From Linderina pennispora (taxonomy: Eukaryota; Kickxellomycota; Kickxellomycetes; Kickxellales; Kickxellaceae), in NCBI RefSeq assembly GCF_002104995.1, contig NW_024468264.1, positions 1-64,000 on the forward strand: 64,000 nucleotides of DNA, written 5' to 3'. The notes beneath the pieces were generated by a model. The model saw only the letters and a program-made list of their open reading frames with translations. It was not told where the DNA came from and made no database searches. A program made the translations under genes and the position numbers. This document shows, one piece after another, positions 32,490 through 41,877 of this stretch. Position 1 is the first letter of the stretch. Every line of letters starts with the position of its first letter.

Positions 32490-33186
32490 ATGGTTTTAGT
32501 GCTAGTGCTCGGCGACATTCACATTCCACAGCGGGCAGCGGACATCCCCACAAAGTTCCGCAAGCTACTGGTAAGCAACAAACTAGCCTCGGACCTGACC
32601 CAAGGAGCCGGGAGCGGGATGCTAAGCCGGAGGGGGAAACGAACCACAGCTAACAGCGACCTCTCGCTCTTGAACTATGTCTATTGCTTCTCCTGCAATG
32701 TAGGTCCCAGGGAAGATCCAGCAAATAATCTGCACTGGCAACGTCTGCGACCGGGCTACATACGAGTATCTGCGGAGCGTATCGTCGGACCTGCACATTG
32801 TGCGCGGCGAGTTCGACGAGGAGTCGTATAATTTCCCCAATACCGAGGTGATAGAGCACGAGGACATCCGGGTGGGCGTGATCCACGGGCACCAGCTGGT
32901 GCCGGCAAACGGTGATGTGGATACATTGGCGGCAGTTGCGCGGCAGATGGACGTGGATGTGTTGCTGAGCGGCAATACGCATAGGTTTGAGGCGTATGAG
33001 GAGCAGGGCAAGTTCTTTATTAACCCGGGCAGCATCACCGGAGCATTCAGCCCGCAGGAGCCGAGTCCGATTCCGTCGTTCGTGCTGATGGACATTAAGC
33101 GCGGACAGGTGGTTACATACGTGTACCAGCTGGTCAACGACGATGTGAGCGTCGACCGGATCGAGTACACAAAGTACGAAGAGTAA
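32490..33186 (+). CDS. VPS29: Retromer subunit VPS29
   Basis: Metallophosphoesterase-fold scaffold of the retromer, needed for endosome-to-Golgi recycling. Exon 1 (32490-32570) encodes MVLVLVLGDIHIPQRAADIP...KLL. A 133-nt intron 32571-32703 (GTAAGC...TAG, phase 0) is followed by exon 2 from VPGKIQQIICTGNV. Family motifs: GDIHIP, CTGNVCDRATYEYLRS, GVIHGHQLVPANGD, LLSGNTHRFEAYEE and FFINPGSITGAF. Asn replaces the usual metallophosphatase catalytic His pattern (GNVCD in place of GNHD), as in VPS29 generally. 187 residues, normal length, no frame break. It sits between two dehydrogenase copies on the opposite strand. Confidence 0.95.
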
Positions 33187-33242
33187 CAAAAACGGTTATG
33201 TAATATGCTGCTCAATACAACAGATATAATCTTGGAGGCGAC

Positions 33243-34128
33243 TTAAAGCTTGGCAGGCGGGGTCCGCTGGCCGCGCAGCAGGTGGATGCGGTCGTGGATC
33301 TCCTCGCTGAGAAAGCCGTCCAGCAGCATGTCCTCGTCCTTGGTTCCGGGGGTCAGCGCATACTTGCCCATATCGGTGATGCCGGCCTCGCGCAGGACAA
33401 TCTCGTCAATGCAGATGTTGCCCGTGAACGATGCGGGCTTCTGCAGGATCTCCAGCGCAGCGTCGGCCATGATCTCGGGCGTGCGGAGGTTCGGCCGGCT
33501 CTTTGCGCGGGAGATCATGTTCAGGGCAGCTGTCTCAATGACCGTGTACGGCCACAGGCCGTTGACTGCGATGCCGTACTTGGCGAAGCTCGGCCGAATG
33601 GCCCAGCACCAGCATCGACATGTTGTACTTGGCCATTGTGTACGCCGGGTTGGTGCCGAACCACTTCTGCTTGATGTCCAGCGGCGGGCTCAGTGTCAGC
33701 ACGCGCGGGTTCTTCGACTTTATCAGATGCGGGATCGCTAGCTTGGTCACCAGCCAGGTGCCACGCCCGTTGATGTCGTGCATCAGGTCGTAGCGCTTCG
33801 GGTCGGTTTCCAGCGTGCCCTTCAGGAAGATGGCTGAGGCATTGTTGATCACTACGTCCAGGTGGCCAAAGGTCTCAACCGTCCTGTCAATGGCCGCCTT
33901 GACCTGGTGCTCGTCGCGGATGTCGCACTGCAGTGGCAGCGCCTTGCCACCGGCCGCCTCGATGGCTTTGGCAGCAGAGTAGATGGTGCCGGGCAGCTTT
34001 GGGTTCGGGTCGGCGGTCTTGGCCGCAATGGCGATGCTGGCGCCCTCCTTGGCGAGACGGATGGCGATGGCCTCGCCGATTCCGCGCGAGCCGCCGGTAA
34101 TGAAAACAACAGTGTTCTTGAGGCTCAT
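33243..34128 (-). CDS. HSDL2-like short-chain dehydrogenase, copy 3, PTS1 (AKL)
   Basis: MSLKNTVVFITGGSRGIGEA, the PNPKLPGTIYSAAKAIEAAG stretch shared with copy 2, NNASAIFLKGTLE, RGTWLVTKLAIPHL, SPPLDIKQKWF and active-site YTMAKYNMSM. The C-terminal FTGNICIDEIVLREAGITDM and a final PPAKL form a PTS1. Here the residue before PP is Ser, as in animal HSDL2, whereas copies 1 and 2 have Cys. One frame break near 33590 (GHSAEL to YGIAVNGLWPYTVIE, one extra base). About 294 residues. Divergent from calcipressin. Confidence 0.88.
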
Positions 34129-34500
34129 GGTCGATTGAAGGGTGTGAGTTGTGGAAGAAGTGGAAAGTAGAGAGGCGAAGAGGCAGGTGCGGTGGGTGAA
34201 TTTTTATACTTGCTTTTTTTTGTTCGCATGAGGCACGAGGGACGAAGCTCCGGACGCGAGCTGGCCCGCGTCTCCGAATCTGCCGGGGAGGGAGAGATCA
34301 CCCTCCTTTCCTGGTGAAAGATAGGGCGCGGCATGTGCTGCGAGTGAGGGCTCGGGATTCCTAAGGCAGCAGCTAGAGACGCCTGTCATTGTGCCTGAGA
34401 GGGGATGGCGTCATCGCAGTGCTCTTAATCCCAGCCTGCGCTATGAAGCAAGGGGGCACACGCATTTCGGCTCTTCTTTTTAGTGAATTGACCTCCACCA
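34129..34500. promoter_or_regulatory. Divergent promoter, dehydrogenase copy 3 and calcipressin
   Basis: 372 bp between divergent ATGs. The only clear element is the minus-strand TATA at 34202-34208. GA-rich (34280-34330) in the middle. Confidence 0.4.
34202..34208 (-). promoter_or_regulatory. TATA box of dehydrogenase copy 3
   Basis: GTATAAAAA on the minus strand, 74-80 bp upstream of the ATG at 34128. Confidence 0.55.
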
Positions 34501-35259
34501 ATGACCACCAATTTCACACCCAAGCCCGAGGCGACAAATTCGCTGGTCGTCACCTTCGACCACTACAGCAATACAGCAGCAGACGCCCTGCACGCAAAGC
34601 TCTCCGAGTGCGGCACGCTGTGGCATTTCGCCAAGCTACCGTCATTTGCGCGGTGTCTGGCGGTGTTCACGGAGACCGGCAATGCGCAGACAGCAATGCG
34701 CACTTTGAACCGCACAGCGGCCCTGGACACAAACCACATGTACATGTATTATTCAATGCACACGTCGTTGCAGCAGGCGCAGGACAATTTTCTACATGTA
34801 CCCGCGGAGGAGAAGCTGTGGCTGATATCGCCGCCGGGATCGCCGCCGATCGACTGGCGGCAGACGCGGGAGGAGCCGCCGAACAGCAGGCATCTGGAGA
34901 GGGGACTAGAGCGGGCGCTGCGGGAGCTGGGGTCGGGTGGGTTTGTGCTGGATCCGCAGGAGGTGGAGGACTATGAGAGTGCAGAGGAGGGGCTGGACGG
35001 GTTCAGTCTGGATGGGCCGCGGCAGCAGATCAGCAAGGGCGGAGTAGACGAGGAGAGCGACGAGGAGGAGATTGCAGGGGCGATGCAGCGCAGCCGGATT
35101 GATGGGCGGGAGGACCATCTGCCGACGATTTTTATCCAAAACTACGATACGCAGCAGGATGGTGGCAGGCTGCAGAGTAGCATGCTTATTGCGGATCGGC
35201 CGCCAACGCCGAGCTGTGTTGGCCGGATGTACCAGCCCACGGCGCGACCGCCAATGTAG
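34501..35259 (+). CDS. RCN1: Calcipressin (regulator of calcineurin)
   Basis: Binds and tunes calcineurin. An RRM-like N-terminal half (SLVVTFDHYSNTAADALHAK, FAKLPSFARCLAVF) leads to the family hallmark FLHVPAEEKLWLISPPGSPP followed by IDWRQTREEPPN, where the SPPGSPP motif carries the conserved phospho-sites. The C-terminal half is acidic and ends with LPTIFIQNYD, comparable to the PxIxIT-like calcineurin-docking end of RCANs. 252 residues in one intact frame, slightly longer than animal RCANs because of the acidic linker. Confidence 0.9.
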   Translation: MTTNFTPKPEATNSLVVTFDHYSNTAADALHAKLSECGTLWHFAKLPSFARCLAVFTETGNAQTAMRTLNRTAALDTNHMYMYYSMHTSLQQAQDNFLHVPAEEKLWLISPPGSPPIDWRQTREEPPNSRHLERGLERALRELGSGGFVLDPQEVEDYESAEEGLDGFSLDGPRQQISKGGVDEESDEEEIAGAMQRSRIDGREDHLPTIFIQNYDTQQDGGRLQSSMLIADRPPTPSCVGRMYQPTARPPM

Positions 35260-35333
35260 GGTGTTTAGAGAGGGTTCAGTAAAAAAAAGGCAGTAGATAC
35301 AATTTATGTACTCTCAAAAACAGTTGCGGGTAC

Positions 35334-36315
35334 TTAGTCCTCGGGGAGCTCGACCTCGTCGTTGGGCTCCTTGGGCTCCTGGTCCTCGCCCCACTGGATG
35401 GCGTTGTCGGCGTGGGACAGGACGTAGGCGACCGAGTCCTCGTCCTTGATGTCGAGCGGGAGGAAGCTGACCATGCTGAACTCATCGATCAGCCTGGCAA
35501 TGGCCTGGTTGAGGTCGTTGAATTTCTCGCTGGTGGCCTGGTTGGCGTCCTCAGCCAGCAGCAGGGGGTCGGGATCAAAGAATCGGTCCATGTTGTTTTT
35601 GACGTCGTCGGAGACAAGGTCCATCTTGGTCATGACGTTGATGTGGGGAATCTCCAGCATGCTCATAGCAGACGTGGCGCTCATGACGCCGGCAAAGTAC
35701 TTTGCAGTGTCCTCGATGAACTGGCTCTCGAGGCAGTACACACCGACGACCTGGAAGCTCCACTGCTGCAGCAGCTGGGCGATCTGACGCATAATCGGAA
35801 TGTGCGTGTAGAGCTCGATCTGGCCGGGACAGTCGAGGATCAGATAGTCGTCCTCATAGTCGCCGAGCTGGTCCTCCAGCCAGTCGAGATTCTCCATCAG
35901 AAACTCAAAGCAGTAGATCAGGCCGCCGTTCGGGCCATAGCCCAGCTCGTCCATTACGTCCTCCAGGGTGATCAGCTCGCGGATGTCAATTGTGGGCGGG
36001 TACTCGAAGCGCTCGGCGGCCGGGTCAAGGTTCACCAGGTGCACGCGGCGCTTGGCGGCCTCGCAGTGCTGCATGATTGTCTGGCAGTAGGTTGACTATG
36101 AGGGATGATTTTTTTGCTTAGTAATAAGCAATAGACTCGGGGAGATATCCAGACGGCTGACTCTTACCTTGCCGCTGCCGGCGGGGCCCATGACGAGTTG
36201 GCAGTAGCGTCCCCTATGCGAAACGAAAGAGGGCGGTTGTCTGAAACAGTTAGCATCCAAGCAAGGTGCGTTCGTTGTGCATACAGTGACTGCAGTTTCT
36301 CGGGCGCATTTACAT
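35334..36315 (-). CDS. GPN3: GPN-loop GTPase 3
   Basis: GTPase that helps assemble and import RNA polymerases. Exon 3 (35334-36095) holds STYCQTIMQHCEAAKRRVHL, GYGPNGGLIYCFEFLMENLD (containing the GPN loop), DCPGQIELYTHIPIM (G3) and MTKMDLVS (G4). Exon 2 (36168-36213) gives RYCQLVMGPAGSGK with the P-loop GPAGSGKS completed across a 72-nt intron (36096-36167, GTAAGA...TAG). Exon 2 begins with G, and the nearest good donor upstream is AT|GTAAAT at 36313, so the initiator codon appears split AT|G across a 100-nt intron, giving MGRYCQLVMG, the expected family start. Otherwise translation would begin at MGPAGSGK. About 269 residues. Confidence 0.92.
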
Positions 36316-36580
36316 TTTCCAGAGTCTTGAGTGGCGGCGACGAATTGAAATGCAAGGAGGTTAGAAGTGAAAGGAGAGCGAAGTTAGGAAGGTTGCGCGT
36401 GCATGGTGAACAAAAGGCAGCACAAGTGCTGAGCCGATCAATAAAAATTTTTATCGACAGCAGGATTCGTCACCGAGAAGCACAGCCTTGCGACAAAAAG
36501 ATGTGTTTGTTTTTTTTTTTACTTCGCCTTCACTACTCTACAGTTTTTTGTTTACTAAATTCAGCATTTATTCACTAGGC

Positions 36581-39500
36581 ATGGAGTCGCAGATATTCGA
36601 GGTATTGCAAGGCAGTTTGTCGGCCGAGCCCAATACGCGCATGCGTAGCGAATTGGCGCTGAAGCAGCTGGGACTGAGTGTCGAGTTCCCGGTGGCAGCA
36701 GCAGCAATAGCCACAACGGAGACAGTGGACGTGGCGATTCGGCAGGCAGCAGTAGTGCAGATTCGTGTGTACGTGGGGCAGCACTGGTCGATTGGCTCGA
36801 ACAAGTACGAGCCGGGGCCGATTCCCGACCAGGCGGTGAAGCAGCAGGTGCGGCAGCAGGTGTTCGGTCTGCTGTCGAGCAGTTCCCGCAAGATGCGGAT
36901 GGCAGCGGCAGCGGTAGTGTCGAGCATGGCGCGGTACGACTGGCCAGACGAGTGGCCGCAGCTGTTTGCGCAGCTGGTGGAGCTGCTGCGCAGCGGGGCG
37001 CGGGACCAGGCGCACGCAGCAATGTGTGTGTTCAGCGAATGGGTGACACAGGAGATGTCGGAGCAGAACATCGACCAGCTGGGGACATTGCTGCCGGAGC
37101 TGCGGCGGCTGTTTGTCGATGGCGGGTATGACATGGAGACGCGGGTGATGGCGGTCGGGGTGTTTGGCGACTGCATTGAGATCATCTCAAACATGGCGTT
37201 TACGCAGACCGAGTTTGTGGACAGACACACGCCGCCGATGCTGCAGGAGTGGATGGAGCCGGTGCTGGCGGTGCTACGAGAGGCGGCGTCGGGGGAGAAC
37301 CTGGCGCTGAAGAGCGAGTGCGTGCGGGCGGTGATCAAAATGTCAGAGGGATTTGGCAAGCACATGGCGGCGTATAATGGCATGGTGCTGGAGGCAGTGT
37401 GGGGGCAGCTGCAGGCGCTATGCGAGCCGTTTGCATTGGCGTTCGTGTATGACGAGGGAGAGCGGTCTGAGGCGGCGGCTGCGCAGCTCGCGAGCAGCTC
37501 AGGGGACGCGGTTGTGGACGGGTATCTGCTGGGGATGTTCGAGTGGCTGTCGAAGGCAGCAGAGCGCAAGGCCATGCGCAAGTACTTTGTGGAGCAGGGC
37601 TCGGCGACCGGGTTCTTTGTGCAGCTGACAGCAGCCTTGATGAGTTATGCGCAGATCACGGGCGAAATGCTGGCGGACTGGGCAGACGATCTGGATCTGT
37701 TTGTTGCCGATGAGGACGAGGAAGGGTACCGGTTCAATGTGCGCGTGTCGGTTCAGGAACTGGTGCAGTCGCTGATGTATGCGTTCCCGCGCACCTTGCC
37801 GGCGGCGCTGTGGCAGGCGGCTCAGCAGCGGCTCGAGCTGGCGCAGCAGTGGCGGCAGCAGGGCAGTGCCCACTGGTGGCTGGTCAGCGAGGCAGTGCTG
37901 TGGACGGTGGGCATGGCGGGCAGCGCGCTGGTGGAGCAGCAGGAGGAGGGCCAGGCAGCAATGGAGCAGATGGATCTGGGCGCATTGTTCGAGACAGCCG
38001 TGTGGCCGTTGGCCCGCAGCGCCGAGTTTCCGTTCGGCCAGGGCCGTGCGTTCATTTTCGCGGCAACCTTCGCCAAGGTTCTGCCCACGGGCATCGCAGA
38101 GGCGCTTGTGGAAGCCAGCAGCACGGCGGTGGCCGGCGACATGCACGCGGCGGTTCGGCTCAGCGCGGTGCGCGCCATCGGCAACCTGAGCCGGCACCTT
38201 TCGGCAGGGCTGGTGCAGCCATACCAGCGCACGATCATCGGCGGGCTGGCAGATCTGATCCCGCAGCTGAGCGAGGACTCGGCGCACATAGCGCTGGATG
38301 CACTGCAGGCGACGCTGAAGGTGGATGCGGCGACGACGGCGGAGCTGGAGCCGATGGTCAGCCAGGCGGTGCTGGGGATGTGGCAGCGGTTCCCGGGGGA
38401 TGTGCTGCTGACCAGCATGGTGATTGACATAGTCGAGGACCTGGCGCGCAACGAGCTGGCGTATGCGGGGTTCTCGCAGCGCGCGCTGCCTATGATCGGT
38501 GAGGCGATGGGATCGGGTGAGGGCATGGTGGTGGCGTCGGCGATCGACCTGTTGGCGGGGCTGGTGAAGGGTGGGCCGTCGCCGATGCCCGATGGATACA
38601 CGGCGACGGTGTTCCCGGCGTTAATGCAGGTTCTAGCGAGCAGCGTCGACAGCGAGGTTCTGCAGAGCGGGCAGGCGTGTCTGAAATACCTTGTGCAGAA
38701 GGACGCCGATCGCATAGCGCAGTGGCAGGACGGGTCTGGGGTCTCGGGTGTCGCGCTTATTGTGCGTCTGGTAGCGCGGCTGCTGGCGCCGGATGCGTCT
38801 GAATCGGCAGCACTGTTTGTGGGCGACCTGGTGACCAAGCTTGTGCAGAAATGCGGGCTGGGCGGGGCAGCGCTGGCTGAACTGGTGCATGTGGTGACTA
38901 CTAGGCTGGCGACCGCGCGGACCGCATCGTTTGCAGCATCGCTTCTGCCTCTGTATGCGCAGCTGGTGGTCCACCATGCGGCCGAGGTTGTGGACCTGCT
39001 GGCTGGCATGCAGTGCGGGCCGCAGACGGGTCTGCAGGCAGTGCTGGGCATGTGGTGTCGGCACTACAATGACGTGTCGGGGTACTACAGCCGCAAGGTG
39101 CAGGCGGCGGCATTGATGCAGCTGTTTGCGTTGCAGGACCCGCGTGTCACTGCGGTGCTGGTGCAGGGCGACCTGGTGCCCAACTCGGTCAATGCCGGGA
39201 AAATCGTCACCAGATCGATGGCCCGCTCCAACCCCGACCAGTACACGCAGGTGTCGGCGCCGGCCAAAATCGCCAAGCTGCTGCTGGGCGAGCTGGGCGC
39301 GGATCTCGAGGCTGCCTATGCGCGCGTGGGTGTAGCCGGCCTGGATGCTGCTGAGGACGACGACGACGATGAGTGGGACGACGACGAGGATGTGTTGAAT
39401 GAGCTGGCGCCGGCCGACCAGTACGGCGATCTGTCCGATCTCATCGACGGGGGATTCGACGACGGCGACGACGACGACGACGACCAGGACGTGCGCAACG

Positions 39501-39649
39501 ACCCGATCTACACGCAGGACCTGAACGAAGCCCTGGCCGCCTTCTTCCGTGCCGCCGTCGCCTCCAACCAGGGCGGGTTCCAGGAATCCATCAAGCCAAC
39601 GCTGACTGCCAGGGAGCTCGCAATGCTGGACAAGATCCTGCCGCACTAG
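36581..39649 (+). CDS. KAP114: Importin-9 / karyopherin Kap114
   Basis: Importin-beta family carrier for histones, TBP and ribosomal proteins. Start MESQIFEVLQGSLSAEPNTR at 36581 with an importin-beta N-terminal domain (ELALKQLGLSVEFP; AIRQAAVVQIRVYVGQHW), then HEAT repeats throughout. A Kap114/IPO9-specific acidic loop EDDDDDEWDDDEDVLNELAP and a second (DDGDDDDDDQDVRNDPIY) lie near the C-terminus, followed by LTARELAMLDKILPH. 1,022 residues in one intact frame, matching the family length. No introns. Divergent from GPN3 across 265 bp. Confidence 0.93.
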   Translation: MESQIFEVLQGSLSAEPNTRMRSELALKQLGLSVEFPVAAAAIATTETVDVAIRQAAVVQIRVYVGQHWSIGSNKYEPGPIPDQAVKQQVRQQVFGLLSSSSRKMRMAAAAVVSSMARYDWPDEWPQLFAQLVELLRSGARDQAHAAMCVFSEWVTQEMSEQNIDQLGTLLPELRRLFVDGGYDMETRVMAVGVFGDCIEIISNMAFTQTEFVDRHTPPMLQEWMEPVLAVLREAASGENLALKSECVRAVIKMSEGFGKHMAAYNGMVLEAVWGQLQALCEPFALAFVYDEGERSEAAAAQLASSSGDAVVDGYLLGMFEWLSKAAERKAMRKYFVEQGSATGFFVQLTAALMSYAQITGEMLADWADDLDLFVADEDEEGYRFNVRVSVQELVQSLMYAFPRTLPAALWQAAQQRLELAQQWRQQGSAHWWLVSEAVLWTVGMAGSALVEQQEEGQAAMEQMDLGALFETAVWPLARSAEFPFGQGRAFIFAATFAKVLPTGIAEALVEASSTAVAGDMHAAVRLSAVRAIGNLSRHLSAGLVQPYQRTIIGGLADLIPQLSEDSAHIALDALQATLKVDAATTAELEPMVSQAVLGMWQRFPGDVLLTSMVIDIVEDLARNELAYAGFSQRALPMIGEAMGSGEGMVVASAIDLLAGLVKGGPSPMPDGYTATVFPALMQVLASSVDSEVLQSGQACLKYLVQKDADRIAQWQDGSGVSGVALIVRLVARLLAPDASESAALFVGDLVTKLVQKCGLGGAALAELVHVVTTRLATARTASFAASLLPLYAQLVVHHAAEVVDLLAGMQCGPQTGLQAVLGMWCRHYNDVSGYYSRKVQAAALMQLFALQDPRVTAVLVQGDLVPNSVNAGKIVTRSMARSNPDQYTQVSAPAKIAKLLLGELGADLEAAYARVGVAGLDAAEDDDDDEWDDDEDVLNELAPADQYGDLSDLIDGGFDDGDDDDDDQDVRNDPIYTQDLNEALAAFFRAAVASNQGGFQESIKPTLTARELAMLDKILPH

Positions 39650-39698
39650 AAACCAATGCCTTTTTAATAGTTGTTGTGGCCAAAGGAGTTTTATTAAT

Positions 39699-40145
39699 CT
39701 ACTTCAATTCCAGCTGCTTGGGCAGGGGCACCGAGAGTGCTGCCTGGACATTGGCTGTCAGTCGGCGCCGCTCGGCAAACAGCTCGCTGGTCTGCCGCCC
39801 GGTCTCCGCCACCCACGTCTCCAATGCCTGCGCATCCCCCAGCACTCTCTGTGCACCGGTACCGGACCGCGGCAGCACACACGCTGGCTGCGCAAACACC
39901 TCACTGGCTGGACCCGAGGGAACATTAAGCAAGGCCGCCGCCTGCGCGTCCTCAGCCATCTGCTGGCACGCCTGCGACATTGCTACTAGTTGCGCAGCGA
40001 GCAGGGACGGTGGGCCCTGGCCGACCTTGTCCAGGGAGTCAAAGAAGGCTGTGCCGCTGCTCTCCAGCTTGTCGAGCAACTGCAGGAGTGCGCTGGTGCC
40101 TTGGTACTGGACGTCGACTGCGGACTGCTGGCCGCCGAAACTCAT
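39699..40145 (-). CDS. Unrecognised 148-aa helical protein
   Basis: Intact frame from MSFGGQQSAVDVQYQGTSAL to SVPLPKQLELK. Composition is Ala/Gln/Leu-rich with predicted long helices (LLQLLDKLESSGTAFFDSLD, LLAAQLVAMSQACQQMAEDA, LETWVAETGRQTSELFAERR). The size and helix pattern resemble small subunits of complexes such as Mediator or BLOC, but I cannot match any. Converges with importin-9 with a 49-bp gap. Codon use matches the neighbours, so it is likely real. Confidence 0.6.
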   Translation of the reverse strand: MSFGGQQSAVDVQYQGTSALLQLLDKLESSGTAFFDSLDKVGQGPPSLLAAQLVAMSQACQQMAEDAQAAALLNVPSGPASEVFAQPACVLPRSGTGAQRVLGDAQALETWVAETGRQTSELFAERRRLTANVQAALSVPLPKQLELK

Positions 40146-40299
40146 GGTGACAAGAAAAAGTGAATTATGCGGATCGGGTGGAGCGCCAGCCCCCGCTTAC
40201 TGGCAATAATGGCCGCACAGGCGCATTATCCAAGAGTATGGAGCATAAATTTGTACCGGTGGTAAAACTATAAAAAGATGTAAAGGAAGAAAAGGGAGC

Positions 40300-41877
40300 C
40301 TACTTGGGCCCCGACGGACCCTTGAAATCCACAGTGGCTGGGGTGGCTAGCTCGCCGCGCACAAACACGCTGTCCACATGCAGGTCGTCAGTCAGCAGCA
40401 CAATGTCGGCATCGCAGCCAAACGCCAGCGACCCCTTGCGGTCTGCTATGCCCAGCATCAGCGCCGGATGCAGCGTCGCAGCCTCGATGGCCTCGACCAC
40501 CGAGCACTGCGTGAACTTGTGGAAGTTGCGCACACACTCAATCAGCGTCACAATGCTGCCGGCCAAGGTGCTGGTGCCCTGGATCACCGCCGCACGCGGG
40601 CCGTCCTTGACGTCCTCCATGGGCTTGACATCTACTGACATGTTGCCCAGCTTGTACTGCCCGTCCGGCAGCCCCATGGCGCCCATGGCGTCGGTCACCA
40701 AAATGGCTCCCGCCGGATGTGCCCGGTAGGCAATCTTGACTGTGTTCGGGTGCACGTGGATGCCGTCGCAGATCAGCCCGTAGAATGTGTTGGGCGCCGA
40801 TGCCCCAGCCACGCCGTCGGCGTCCAGCGCCTGCTTGTCGGCAGCCCCCAGAAGGCCGATGACGCCCGGGTCGCGGTGGTGGAAATCCGTCATGGCATTG
40901 AACAGGTGCGTGATCATGTGCGCCCCGCTCTGGCGCGCCCGCCGCGCCGTCTCGCCCGAGGCCGTCGTGTGGCCCATGCTGATCCCGACATTGCACTCGC
41001 GGATCAGCTCCGGAATCGTCTCCAGCACCCCGGGCATTTCGGGTGCCACCTGTGATAGTATGCCACATGTCTGCGCAGGTTCTCCAAACCATAGCACTGG
41101 TCAAAGTCCGCCAGCCCAGCGCGGCGCCGCGCGCAGACACGCCAGCTCATGTGCGCCCTTCTTCTTCGGGTTCATGAACGGGCCCTCGATGTGCGCGCCC
41201 AGCGACTCGGCGCCATTGACAAGCGAGCCGCGACGTGGCCCCAAATGCGGAATCACTGCATGGTACGTCTCCGGCATCGAGCTGACCGTGGTCGGACAGA
41301 ACGCCGTGCACCCCTGCAAAAGCACACCGCGGCTCACCACATCCATGCACTGGTCGATGTCTTCCCGGTTAAAGCTAAAGTCGTATCCGAACGCCCCGTT
41401 CAGCTGCACGTCTATCAGGCCCGGCGCCACTATCAGGCCCTTGCCGATCAATCCGCACGTCCGCAGCCCCGCAGCCCGTACAGGCTTGTCGGATTGATAA
41501 TCTTGCCGTCCTGGAACCACACGTCGTCGTATGTCAGCGTGTGGTTGCGCAGCACACGGCAGTTGTGGATTTGGGTGATTATGCCGCCCTGGAGTATCCC
41601 CAGCTCCCGCGACCCGCGTGTTGGCGACGATACCGGCGACACCAGCCCTGAGGGCGGGTCCGGCAGAGAGAAGAACCGACGTGCCTCATATGCCTGGCCC
41701 TTGTGCGCCTTGTGAGTGCCGTTGGGGAGCACCAGAGCCGGTGCTAGCGACGGCGACGGGAGCTGAGATGCCACCCCGCTGTATCCTGACTTGCCTGCCA
41801 GCAGGCTGTCGTCGGTGGCCAGTGGCTGACGAGCTCAGGGAAAGCTTCTCGAGGGACAGAGTGTCGACGTTGACCAT
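40300..41877 (-). CDS. AMDHD2: N-acetylglucosamine-6-phosphate deacetylase, several frame breaks
   Basis: Metal-dependent amidohydrolase that deacetylates GlcNAc-6-P in amino-sugar and chitin turnover. Motifs: IVAPGLIDVQLNGAFGYDFS, HIEGPFMNPKKKGAHE (metal-binding Glu), ISMGHTTASG (His), THLFNAMTDFHHRDPG (His), DGIHVHPNTV and LVTDAMGAMGLPDG (catalytic Asp). The end is ADIVLLTDDLHVDSVFVRGE. About 115 residues precede the barrel (from MVNVDTLSLEKLSLSSSAT, through a Ser/Pro-rich stretch) and are not typical of the enzyme. Frames change near 41830, 41470 and 41060-41100, without splice sites. Joined length is about 520 residues. Confidence 0.9.
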
